A stretch of DNA of 64,000 nt. Source: Brevibacillus sp. GTDB lineage: Bacteria > Bacillota > Bacilli > Brevibacillales > Brevibacillaceae. The DNA lies in assembly GCA_017656235.1 (NCBI GenBank), contig JACDOF010000007.1:62001-126000 (forward strand). Direction: 5' to 3'. Under the pieces are notes generated by a model. The model did no database searches. It was given only the letters and a program-made list of their open reading frames with translations, and was not told the origin of the DNA. Shown in pieces: positions 9,859 to 18,216 of this stretch. The translations under genes were made by a program, and so were the position numbers. Within the stretch, counting starts at the first letter, position 1. Every line of letters begins with the position of its first letter.

Positions 9859-10931
9859 GGCATGTTTTCATAATAGCGGAAGCAGGGGTCAATCATAATG
9901 GCTCACTTGACATGGCCTTACAACTTATCGATGCTGCTTCATTGGCAGGTGCGGATGCTGTCAAGTTTCAAACCTTTTTTGCAGATAGTCTGGCCATAAA
10001 AAAGGCAGAAAAAGCCGAATACCAAAAACGAGAGACAGGAAACAACGAGAGTCAATGGGAGATGTTAAAAAGACTTGAAATCAGCCCGAGGGACCATTAT
10101 ATTCTCTTGGAGCATTGTCGTAAGCGCGGCATTCAGTTCTTATCGACTCCTTTTGATATAGAGAGCGCAAAATTGTTGGCAGAGAACATGGACCTTCCTA
10201 TGATAAAGATTTCTTCAGGGGATTTAACGAATGCGCCGCTTTTAATGAAAGTAGCTGAGTCTGGAAAACCAATTATTCTTTCTACTGGCATGTCCGTACT
10301 GGGAGAAATAGAGTCGGCGTTAGGTGTTTTGGCTTTTGGGTATACCCAGCCAAATAGAGTCCCCTCCGCAGAAGCGTTTAGAGAAGCTTACCAGTCTGTT
10401 GAGGGGCAACAGGCGTTGAAAGAAAAAGTTACCTTACTTCATTGCACGACAGAATATCCTACTGCGTTTTCGGATGTCAATCTACGGGTTATGGATACAC
10501 TGAAACATGCATTTCAGTTACCTGTTGGCTTATCGGACCATACAGAAGGGATTGTCGTACCTATAGCTGCAGTAGCACGTGGGGCTGTAATAATAGAAAA
10601 GCACTTTACATTAGATCGAAATCTTCCAGGACCGGATCATAAAGCTTCATTGGAACCAGACGAATTAAAAAAAATGGTACAAGCGATTAGACAAGTAGAA
10701 AAAGCTTTAGGAAATCCGCAGAAGATTCCTACTCAAGCCGAACAAAAAAATATGCAGGTTGCAAGAAAGAGCTTGGTTGCTGCCAAGACTATTAAAAAAG
10801 GAGAGCCCTTCACTCCAGATAATCTCACGATAAAGCGTCCAGGGAATGGTGTTTCCCCCTTTTGTTATTGGGATTTGTTGGGAAAACAAGCAAGGCGCGA
10901 TTACGAAAAAGATGAAGTGGTGAAGGAATGA
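9855..10931 (+). CDS. neuB: N-acetylneuraminate/legionaminate synthase (NeuB/LegI), with C-terminal SAF domain
   Basis: IIAEAGVNHNGSLDMALQLIDAA, STPFDIESAKLL, LSDHTEG, EKHFTLDRNLPGPDHKASLEP. Confidence 0.9.
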   Translation: MRHVFIIAEAGVNHNGSLDMALQLIDAASLAGADAVKFQTFFADSLAIKKAEKAEYQKRETGNNESQWEMLKRLEISPRDHYILLEHCRKRGIQFLSTPFDIESAKLLAENMDLPMIKISSGDLTNAPLLMKVAESGKPIILSTGMSVLGEIESALGVLAFGYTQPNRVPSAEAFREAYQSVEGQQALKEKVTLLHCTTEYPTAFSDVNLRVMDTLKHAFQLPVGLSDHTEGIVVPIAAVARGAVIIEKHFTLDRNLPGPDHKASLEPDELKKMVQAIRQVEKALGNPQKIPTQAEQKNMQVARKSLVAAKTIKKGEPFTPDNLTIKRPGNGVSPFCYWDLLGKQARRDYEKDEVVKE

Positions 10932-11566
10932 CCCCCACTGTCATCGTCATTGGCGGCGGAGGACACGCCAAGGTAGTCACCGAGTCCTTGAAATTACAAC
11001 TGGCTGACATCATCGGTTTTACCGATATCAAAAATAAGCAGGGAGACACGGTATTGGGAGTACCCTATCTCGGTTCCGACGAACAGATTTACCGGTACCC
11101 ACCTGATCGAGTGATGTTGGTTAACGGATTGGGATCGGTGGCCGATGCGACAAACCGCCGTACCTTGTTTGAGATGTTTAAACGGGCCGGTTATCGGTTT
11201 GCCACGGTGGTACATCCCGCTGCGGTTGTATCACCCCACGCCGAATTGGGCGAGGGTGTGCAAGTGATGGCCGGCGCTGTCATTCAAGCGGGCACGGTTG
11301 TTGGCCCCAACACCATCGTGAATACCAACGCCACGCTGGATCACGACTGCCGGGTGGGAGCGCACGTTCACCTTGCGCCGGGGGCGACCGTTTGCGGGGG
11401 CGTGTCCGTCGGAGATTGCGCCCACGTCGGGGCAGGGGCTACCGTTTTGCAAGGATTGTCCATTGGGACAGGCAGTGTCGTCGGAGCGGGAGCCGTGGTT
11501 ACCCGATCCGTTCCGCCGGGTAAAGTCGTTGTCGGGGTACCCGCACGAGAATGGTCAAAGGGGTGA
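10928..11566 (+). CDS. NeuD/PglD/LegH-like sugar O/N-acetyltransferase (left-handed beta helix)
   Basis: VIVIGGGGHAKVVTESL N-terminus plus hexapeptide repeats (GEGVQVMAGAVIQAGTVVGPN). Confidence 0.85.
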   Translation: MTPTVIVIGGGGHAKVVTESLKLQLADIIGFTDIKNKQGDTVLGVPYLGSDEQIYRYPPDRVMLVNGLGSVADATNRRTLFEMFKRAGYRFATVVHPAAVVSPHAELGEGVQVMAGAVIQAGTVVGPNTIVNTNATLDHDCRVGAHVHLAPGATVCGGVSVGDCAHVGAGATVLQGLSIGTGSVVGAGAVVTRSVPPGKVVVGVPAREWSKG

Positions 11567-11572
11567 GAAAAC

Positions 11573-12619
11573 GTGAACTGGCGAGAAATGATGGTTTCAC
11601 CGGAAACCCCGATCATTAGGACATTGGAAATCATTGATGCCAGCGCCAGGCAGATCGCCCTGGTTGTCGATCACGCCGAGCGGCTCTTGGGTACGGTAAC
11701 GGATGGTGATGTCCGCCGAGGGCTGCTGCGAGGGAAGTCGCTCAATGACCCGGTGTCTCAGGTGATGAATGCTTATCCAACTGTAGCTTCGCCTTACGAT
11801 TCCAAGGAGAACATCCTCGCCTTGATGAAGCTGAAACAACTGCAGCAGATCCCGGTTGTCGATGAGGACGGACGGGTCCTGCACGTAGAGACATTGGGGG
11901 AGCTTTTGCGCCCATCCAAAAAGGAGAACGCCGTGGTGTTGATGGCTGGCGGACTGGGAACCCGCCTTCGCCCCTTAACCCATGAATGTCCGAAGCCGCT
12001 GTTGAAGGTGGGTGACAGGCCGATTTTGGAAACCATTCTGCTCAATTTCATCGACCACGGCTTTTATCGCTTCTACATATCCGTCCATTACAAGGCCGAG
12101 ATGATCAAATCCTATTTTGGCGATGGGTCCCGCTGGAATGTGGAGATCCACTACCTGCACGAAGATGATTCACTGGGTACGGCGGGTGCGTTAAGCCTGC
12201 TGCCGGAGACGCCATCCTCTCCGTTTTTTGTGATGAACGGAGATCTTTTGACCAAAGTGAACTTTGAACAACTCTTGGATTTTCATCTGGCGCACAAGGC
12301 CAAAGCAACCATGTGCGTGAGGAAATACGACCATCAGGTGCCATACGGTGTTGTGAAGCTGAACCGGCATGAGTTGTTGGGGATTGAAGAGAAGCCGGTG
12401 CAGCGCTTTTTTGTCAATGCCGGTATCTATGTGCTTGACCCGTCGGTAATCCCGCTGATTCCACGCAACAGCTACTACGACATGCCCAGTTTGTTTGACC
12501 TGTTGGTAAAACAGCAGGAGCGGGCGATCGCTTTTCCGATTCGGGAGTATTGGCTGGACATCGGGCGGTTCGCCGACTTTGAGCGAGCCAATCTGGAGTT
12601 TGCGGAGGTGTTCGGGTGA
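11573..12619 (+). CDS. CBS-pair plus nucleotidyltransferase (PtmE-like, glucosamine-1-P guanylyltransferase type), GTG start
   Basis: N-terminal CBS pair (LLGTVTDGDVRRGLLRG) followed by VLMAGGLGTRLRPLTHECPKPLLKVGDRPILE. Confidence 0.8.
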   Translation: MNWREMMVSPETPIIRTLEIIDASARQIALVVDHAERLLGTVTDGDVRRGLLRGKSLNDPVSQVMNAYPTVASPYDSKENILALMKLKQLQQIPVVDEDGRVLHVETLGELLRPSKKENAVVLMAGGLGTRLRPLTHECPKPLLKVGDRPILETILLNFIDHGFYRFYISVHYKAEMIKSYFGDGSRWNVEIHYLHEDDSLGTAGALSLLPETPSSPFFVMNGDLLTKVNFEQLLDFHLAHKAKATMCVRKYDHQVPYGVVKLNRHELLGIEEKPVQRFFVNAGIYVLDPSVIPLIPRNSYYDMPSLFDLLVKQQERAIAFPIREYWLDIGRFADFERANLEFAEVFG

Positions 12620-13308
12620 TTCAGGGAAAAAGCGTGCTTGCCGTGATTCCGGCCCGCGGAGGATCGAAAGGGGTACCGCGGAAAAACATCAAACCGCTGT
12701 CAGGGAAGCCGCTGCTGGCCTGGACGATTGAAGCCGCCAAGCAGTCCTCCTTATTGGATCGCATCGTGGTATCTACCGAGGATGAAGAAATCGCCAAAAT
12801 GGCCAGGGAATTTGGCGCAGAGGTCCCCTTTATGCGGCCTCAAGAGTTGGCCCAAGACGATACGCCCGGCATCGATCCCGTCTTGCATGCACTGGAACAG
12901 CTCCCTTCCTTTGATTATGTGGTCGTGTTGCAGCCCACTTCACCGTTGCGGGAGGCAGTGGACATCGACTCCTGCATTCGGATGTGCGTGGAGAGGAATA
13001 AACCGGCCTGTGTATCGGTGACGTTGGCGGACAAGCCTCCGCATTGGATGTATCAATTGGACGAGCAATCCCACCTGCATCCGATCGTACCCCAGGAGCG
13101 TGCCATTGCCAGAAGACAGGAGGCACCGCCAGTTTTCCTGCTGAATGGGGCTGTCTATGTCGCCCAAACGGAGTGGGTACAAAACAGTCGCACCTTTTTG
13201 ACAAATGAAACAGTGGCCTACGCCATGCCCAAAGAGCGGTCGCTTGACATTGATACGGACATTGATTTCGTCATTGCCGAGGAATGGCTTAAAAAAGTGT
13301 GGAGATAA
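12616..13308 (+). CDS. neuA: CMP-N-acylneuraminate/legionaminate cytidylyltransferase (NeuA/LegF), GTG start
   Basis: VIPARGGSKGVPRKNIKPLSGKPLLAWTIEAA, LQPTSPLRE; GTGA overlap with upstream gene. Confidence 0.9.
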   Translation: MIQGKSVLAVIPARGGSKGVPRKNIKPLSGKPLLAWTIEAAKQSSLLDRIVVSTEDEEIAKMAREFGAEVPFMRPQELAQDDTPGIDPVLHALEQLPSFDYVVVLQPTSPLREAVDIDSCIRMCVERNKPACVSVTLADKPPHWMYQLDEQSHLHPIVPQERAIARRQEAPPVFLLNGAVYVAQTEWVQNSRTFLTNETVAYAMPKERSLDIDTDIDFVIAEEWLKKVWR

Positions 13309-13316
13309 GGCCATAG

Positions 13317-13344
13317 TAAAACTTTCCTCTTCTTTTACCGATAA
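13317..13344 (+). promoter_or_regulatory. SigD-like promoter upstream of flaG
   Basis: TAAA (13317-13320) - N16 - ACCGATAA (13337-13344), close to the SigD consensus TAAA-N14-16-GCCGATAT. Confidence 0.6.
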
Positions 13345-13379
13345 ATATGGTAAAGAGCCTGTAGGGAGGAAATAGTGGC

Positions 13380-13739
13380 ATGAGTATCCAAGCAACCGGT
13401 TCTGTTGGTGGTGTATCTCCGCAATATGCGGAAAAGGGACTGGCAGGCGGCACACCGCATGAGTCTCAACCAGCTCGGGAGCGGGGAGCGGAGGCGGCTT
13501 CCGAGAAGCGGTTCAGTAAGGCTGAGATGGAGCGAGAGATTGAGGGCCTCAACAAATGGCTCCAATCCCGCGGCACCCACATCAAGTTTACCCTGCACGA
13601 GAAACTGAACGAATACTACGTTCAGATTGTCAGTGACGAGACGAACGAAGTGATTCGTGAGATTCCCTCCAAGAAAATCATGGATATTTCGGCAAAGCTG
13701 CAGGAGATGATCGGCCTGCTTATCGACGAGAAGGCGTAA
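13380..13739 (+). CDS. flaG: Flagellar protein FlaG
   Basis: KFTLHEKLNEYYVQIVSDETNEVIREIPSKKIMDISAKLQEMIGLLIDEKA; followed by fliD. Confidence 0.9.
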   Translation: MSIQATGSVGGVSPQYAEKGLAGGTPHESQPARERGAEAASEKRFSKAEMEREIEGLNKWLQSRGTHIKFTLHEKLNEYYVQIVSDETNEVIREIPSKKIMDISAKLQEMIGLLIDEKA

Positions 13740-13754
13740 AGAGGAGGAGAACAC

Positions 13755-15257
13755 ATGGTTAGTCCGATTCGCTTTGGCGGTATCGCATCCGGCCTGGATA
13801 CGGAAAAGATCATCAAGGAACTGATGAAAGTAGAGCGGATGCCCGTAGACAGGCTGCAGAAGAAGAAGCAGTTGGAAGAGTGGAAGCGCGATGCGTACCG
13901 GGAGATGAATTCGCTGCTGCTGGAATTGCAGCAGACAGTGGATAAGCTGCGCTTTTCCGGCACCTTCAACAAAAAGATCGCTACCTCAGAGAATACCGAT
14001 TACGTATCGGCGAAGGCAACCGGCAAACCCGGTCTGTCCAGTTATGCCATCGAAGTGATTTCGCTGGCTGAACCGTCCACTCCGCCAACGGTCGAGTTTA
14101 CACCAAATCCGACGCCTGCTGACAGCAAGACGGCGCTGGGGGCCTCGTTTACGTTCAGCATTGACAAAACCATCGACGGCACCCCGACGACCGTCAACAT
14201 TACGGTTGATCCGAGCGATACGATTGACAGCGTCATCCAAAAGGTGAACGATGCCAATATTGGCGTCAAGGCCACGTACTTCAACGGCAAGCTGGTCTTC
14301 AGCTCGACCGATTCGACTGACTTTACCGTCACGGCTCCCACCGATGGCAGCGGCGATCCGCTGGGCATGAACGGCACCGTTACGGCCACAGGCACCGCCG
14401 GAACCCCGGGACAGGTGAAGATCAACGGCGTGGTTCACGATATCACCAGCAACACCTTTACCTATGACGGCATGGAGATTACGGTCAAGCAGACGACCAC
14501 TTCGCCTGTCGTGATCAATGTCAAGACGGATGAGGACGCGGTGTTTGAGCAGATCAAGTCGTTTGTGGACAAGTACAACGAAGTGATCGACAAGATTAAC
14601 GCCAAGCTCTCCGAACCGAAGTACAAAGGATATGAGCCGCTGCTTGACGAGGAGCGGGAAGCGCTGCCGGAGAAGACGGCGGACAAGCTGGAAGCGATGG
14701 CCAAGAGCGGGATTTTGCAGCGCGACTGGATCTTGCAGAGCGGCCTCGACCGGATGCGTTATGCCATCAGTGCCCCGTTGGAAGGAGTCGGCGTTGACAC
14801 CGCGTTTGACACATTTGCAGAAATCGGCATCGGCGGTCCGCCTACGGGCAAGACAGCCTACCTGGAAAAAGGGAAACTGTACATCGACGAAGATAAACTG
14901 CGCCAGGCGATCAGGGACAACGGCGAGGACGTCATCAAGCTGTTTGTCAACTACAGCAGCGACCCCGACCCGGCGACGAAATACAAGGAAACCGGGATCG
15001 CCCAGCGTCTGTACGACGAGCTGAAAAAGACGATGGACGAAGTGACCAAGAAGGCTGGCAGCAGTACGTCCATCTATGATGACAGCGTGATCGGACGCAA
15101 CATCCAGCAGATTGACGAAGAAATCGACCGCTGGGAAGACCGGCTCCAGGTGATCGAAGACCGCTACTGGAAGCAGTTTACCGCAATGGAGCAGGCGATT
15201 GCCCGCACCAGCCAACAGGGAACGTGGTTCACGCAGTTCCTCGGCGCGCAGTACTAA
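13755..15257 (+). CDS. fliD: Flagellar filament capping protein FliD
   Basis: IRFGGIASGLDTEKIIKELMKVERMPVDRLQKKKQ N-terminus; flaG-fliD-fliS order. Confidence 0.95.
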   Translation: MVSPIRFGGIASGLDTEKIIKELMKVERMPVDRLQKKKQLEEWKRDAYREMNSLLLELQQTVDKLRFSGTFNKKIATSENTDYVSAKATGKPGLSSYAIEVISLAEPSTPPTVEFTPNPTPADSKTALGASFTFSIDKTIDGTPTTVNITVDPSDTIDSVIQKVNDANIGVKATYFNGKLVFSSTDSTDFTVTAPTDGSGDPLGMNGTVTATGTAGTPGQVKINGVVHDITSNTFTYDGMEITVKQTTTSPVVINVKTDEDAVFEQIKSFVDKYNEVIDKINAKLSEPKYKGYEPLLDEEREALPEKTADKLEAMAKSGILQRDWILQSGLDRMRYAISAPLEGVGVDTAFDTFAEIGIGGPPTGKTAYLEKGKLYIDEDKLRQAIRDNGEDVIKLFVNYSSDPDPATKYKETGIAQRLYDELKKTMDEVTKKAGSSTSIYDDSVIGRNIQQIDEEIDRWEDRLQVIEDRYWKQFTAMEQAIARTSQQGTWFTQFLGAQY

Positions 15258-15269
15258 GGAGTGATTGAG

Positions 15270-15647
15270 GTGTTACACAGCGCGGCACAAGCCTACCAGA
15301 ACAACCAGGTGACCACTGCTACTCCTGCCGAACTGACGCTGATGCTGTACAACGGTGCGCTCAGGTTCATCAAACAGGCCAAAGCGGCGATGGATGGACG
15401 GCAAGTGGAACAGGCACACCAGTACTGCATCCGGGTGCAGGAGATCTTGTACGAACTGATGTCTACCCTGAACCGGGACTACCCCATCGCAGACGATTTT
15501 CTCAAGATGTACGAGTACATGCTGCGCCGGACGATTGAGGCCAATGTCAAAAAGGACGCCTCTATCCTTGCCGAAGTGGAGGATTTGTTTGTCCAGTTTC
15601 GGGATACGTGGAAAGAAGCAATGACACTGGCCAAACAGCAAGGGTGA
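15270..15647 (+). CDS. fliS: Flagellar export chaperone FliS
   Basis: AAQAYQNNQVTTATPAELTLMLYNGALRFIKQAKAAM; GTG start at 15270 has better RBS spacing than the track start 15261. Confidence 0.95.
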   Translation: MLHSAAQAYQNNQVTTATPAELTLMLYNGALRFIKQAKAAMDGRQVEQAHQYCIRVQEILYELMSTLNRDYPIADDFLKMYEYMLRRTIEANVKKDASILAEVEDLFVQFRDTWKEAMTLAKQQG

Positions 15648-15653
15648 ACAGAG

Positions 15654-16013
15654 ATGTCGGCCTTACCGTCATTGTGTAAACGCCTGCTGGAGACGACGCT
15701 GGAACTGGAGGCGGTCGTTGGTCGTCCGGACTCGGATGCCGAGTCGTGGGATGCTCTCCTGGAGGAACGGGAGCGCATCATGGAACAAATCTCGGCCTTG
15801 GTGGCAGGAGGAGAAGTCCTGCCGCAGACGCTGCGAGAAGAGTATCTGGAGAAAGCCGAAACCGCCAACCGGCGGCTTTTGACCCGGATGGAAGCGCGGA
15901 AAGATGCCGTATACGAGCAGATTGGCCAGCTCAAACGAACCAAACAGGCGCGCCGGCAGTATGCCGATACCGGCCCGAACCCGTACGGGGCTTTCTTTGA
16001 CCAGCGCAAATAG
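15654..16013 (+). CDS. FliT-like flagellar protein
   Basis: 119-aa helical protein directly downstream of fliS, ending GPNPYGAFFDQRK. Confidence 0.65.
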   Translation: MSALPSLCKRLLETTLELEAVVGRPDSDAESWDALLEERERIMEQISALVAGGEVLPQTLREEYLEKAETANRRLLTRMEARKDAVYEQIGQLKRTKQARRQYADTGPNPYGAFFDQRK

Positions 16014-16020
16014 GACAGAC

Positions 16021-16052
16021 AAAAAAACGGTCGCGTAGGTGCGACCGTTTTG
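16021..16052 (+). terminator. Rho-independent terminator, flaG-fliT operon (probably bidirectional)
   Basis: aaacggtcgc-gtagg-tgcgaccgttttg: 10-bp stem flanked by A and T tracts. Confidence 0.75.
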
Positions 16053-16067
16053 CCCGTAAGGAGAGGG

Positions 16068-16247
16068 TTATACCCTCACGTCGAGATGCTTGCCCAACGT
16101 CGGATGGGGAGCACTGGCTGCTTGCTGAATGTTCTGCTGGGTTTTGGCGAAGTCAGCGAGCATGGTTGACGCCTGTGCGGCGGCAGTATCCTGGACCTGT
16201 TTCATCAGGCTGATGTTGATCGCCTGCTTCAGCTGGACCATGTTCAT
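16068..16247 (-). CDS. YjfB-family putative motility protein (59 aa), absent from ORF track
   Basis: Minus strand: MNMVQLKQAINISLMKQVQDTAAAQASTMLADFAKTQQNIQQAASAPHPTLGKHLDVRV*, preceded by aaaggagg RBS. Confidence 0.8.
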   Translation of the reverse strand: MNMVQLKQAINISLMKQVQDTAAAQASTMLADFAKTQQNIQQAASAPHPTLGKHLDVRV

Positions 16248-16297
16248 GGAGCGAGCCTCCTTTCGCTTGGGACTTTTTATCTGTATCTATATTCTTT

Positions 16298-16325
16298 TTA
16301 TCGGACAGGCGTCTCATGATTGTTA
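16298..16325 (-). promoter_or_regulatory. SigD-like promoter for the YjfB-like sORF
   Basis: On the minus strand: TAAC - N16 - TCCGATAA; same spacing as the flaG promoter. Confidence 0.55.
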
Positions 16326-16388
16326 CCCGGTTGACAGATAGGGACGCGCTGCGATAAAGAGAAGAAGACAAAATCAGCATAGGAGACT

Positions 16389-17231
16389 ATGCACGGACGA
16401 GGACAGGTGATTGCGATGCGCTGGCGAAACAAACGTTCACTGCTTTTCCTGGGGATTGTCCTGTTTATCCTCATTCATGTCGTGTACCTGCACGGCAGCG
16501 TGGCTGATCTGATCAACGTCACGGCGTTTGAGCTGGTTGGCCTGTCTGTCATCATTTCGTACGCGATCAAGCGGAAACACATCCAGATGAGGCGGCTGGT
16601 GCGCCTGTTGATCCACGGACGGGAGAGCAATGTGGAAGAGACGATCAAGCGCTTCTACTACTATGCGCTCGTACAAAAGGAGCAGGGCTATCTGCAGTTG
16701 GAAAAAGAACTGCAGAAGGAACCGGATTCCTTTGTCCGGCGTGGAAGCATGCTGGCCATCGAGGGTGTGCCGGAAGACGAGCTGAGGCTGATCCTGGAAA
16801 ACGAATTGAAGGGGGAACAATACCGCTACCAGCAGGCTGGCGGAATGTTTCGCCTGATTGCGCTGCTGGCGCCGGGGATGGGCCTCGTCGGGACACTGCT
16901 GGGGATGACCGGGGTGCTTGAGACGTTATCCGACTTTACCAAAACCGGACACAGTTTGAGTGCGGCCGTGGTGGCCACCCTCTACGGGGCGCTGCTGGCC
17001 AATCTGCTCGCACTGCCCTGTTACTACCGTTTGATGGATATACACGACCAGGAGATGTTTGAGAAACGCCTCTACATTGAAGGCTGTATTGGTCTGCAGC
17101 GGATGGAATCGCCGCGCGTCTTGTTCGAGAAACTGAATTCGTTCCTGCCGGGTGACCAGAAACTGGTTCTGATCAAGCAGCCGGGAAGCGTGAGGGGAAC
17201 GATTGAAAGGCAGGCCGAGTATGCTGGATGA
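16389..17231 (+). CDS. MotA/TolQ/ExbB-type proton channel protein
   Basis: GGMFRLIALLAPGMGLVGTLLGMTGVLETLSDF...AAVVATLYGALLANLLALPCYYRL; followed by an OmpA/MotB protein. Confidence 0.8.
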   Translation: MHGRGQVIAMRWRNKRSLLFLGIVLFILIHVVYLHGSVADLINVTAFELVGLSVIISYAIKRKHIQMRRLVRLLIHGRESNVEETIKRFYYYALVQKEQGYLQLEKELQKEPDSFVRRGSMLAIEGVPEDELRLILENELKGEQYRYQQAGGMFRLIALLAPGMGLVGTLLGMTGVLETLSDFTKTGHSLSAAVVATLYGALLANLLALPCYYRLMDIHDQEMFEKRLYIEGCIGLQRMESPRVLFEKLNSFLPGDQKLVLIKQPGSVRGTIERQAEYAG

Positions 17232-17994
17232 ACGTTTGTACGATGAAAAAGAACTGGAGAAGAGCTGGCTGCTCAGCTACAGCGACCTGATCTCCCTTTT
17301 GTTCGTTATCATCGTCATCATTGCCGCAACCTCGTCGTCGCAGATCGACAGCAAACTGCGGGAGGTGCAGCAGGCTGAATGGAAGCAGCAGGAGGAGCTT
17401 GAGGAGACGATCAAAAGCAAAGAGATCCTGGAACTGGAGAAACTGCACCTGCAGCGGGAAATCGCTTTGCTGGAGCTTCGGCATAGACAGCTTGCAGCGG
17501 CAGTGGAGGCGGTGCAGACGGAAGCGGAAAATGGCAGCAAACGGTTGGACATCGTCCGGTCACAGTTGGCCGCGGCCCTGCAGGAAATGAATATTCAGTT
17601 TGAAGAGACACCGGAAGGGCTGATGATCCGTTTTCCCGAAAACGTGCTGTTTGCCAGCGGCTCGGCGGAACTGCAGGAAGAAGGGCAGCGCGTGATCGCT
17701 TCCGTGGCCGAGGTGCTTCGCCGTTTTCCCCATCTGGTGCGGATTGAGGGGTATACCGACAACGTCCCGATCACAAGCGGCCGGTATCGAACCAACTGGG
17801 AGCTGTCGGCGGCGCGGGCGCTTTCCGTGATGCGGGAAATGGTGGATATACACGGCCTGCCGGCTTCGCGTTTTATTGTGGCCGGGCTGGGGGAACTGAA
17901 CCCGATCGCAGACAATACGACGGCGGAAAACCGGGCCCGCAACCGCAGGGTGGAAATGGTGGTACTGGCTGATTTGGAGCAGCCCGATCAATAA
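17221..17994 (+). CDS. MotB/OmpA-family stator protein
   Basis: Single N-terminal TM with conserved Asp (SYSDLISLLFVIIVIIAA) and OmpA domain (IEGYTDNVPITSGRYRTNWELSAARA). Confidence 0.85.
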   Translation: MLDERLYDEKELEKSWLLSYSDLISLLFVIIVIIAATSSSQIDSKLREVQQAEWKQQEELEETIKSKEILELEKLHLQREIALLELRHRQLAAAVEAVQTEAENGSKRLDIVRSQLAAALQEMNIQFEETPEGLMIRFPENVLFASGSAELQEEGQRVIASVAEVLRRFPHLVRIEGYTDNVPITSGRYRTNWELSAARALSVMREMVDIHGLPASRFIVAGLGELNPIADNTTAENRARNRRVEMVVLADLEQPDQ

Positions 17995-18066
17995 AAAAAA
18001 TTTACCAAAGAGGATTTTCTCCACTGAACGCGAATCTTTAGAGTGCTGCATACATGGTGACAGCGC

Positions 18067-18140
18067 TGTGCACAAGTGCTTGTGGATAATGTGGACAACT
18101 CTGTGGAGAACGCTTCCTGCAAGGAATCGCGTTGTGCACA
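18067..18140. promoter_or_regulatory. DnaA-box cluster
   Basis: Boxes in the TGTGNATAA orientation: TGTGCACAA 18067-18075, TGTGGATAA 18081-18089 (perfect), TGTGGACAA 18090-18098, TGTGGAGAA 18102-18110; TTGTGCACA 18132-18140 in the opposite orientation. Confidence 0.6.
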
Positions 18141-18216
18141 GTTGGGAAAATGACACTCGAGCCTGAGCACCAATGAGCACAAACGAAAGAGAGAAGGACA
18201 GAAGGGGGTTCAAATC

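Noticed and set aside
13986-15215. 409-aa minus-strand ORF opposite fliD
   Set aside because: Antisense shadow ORF of a clear fliD gene in GC-rich sequence; no recognisable domain or RBS.
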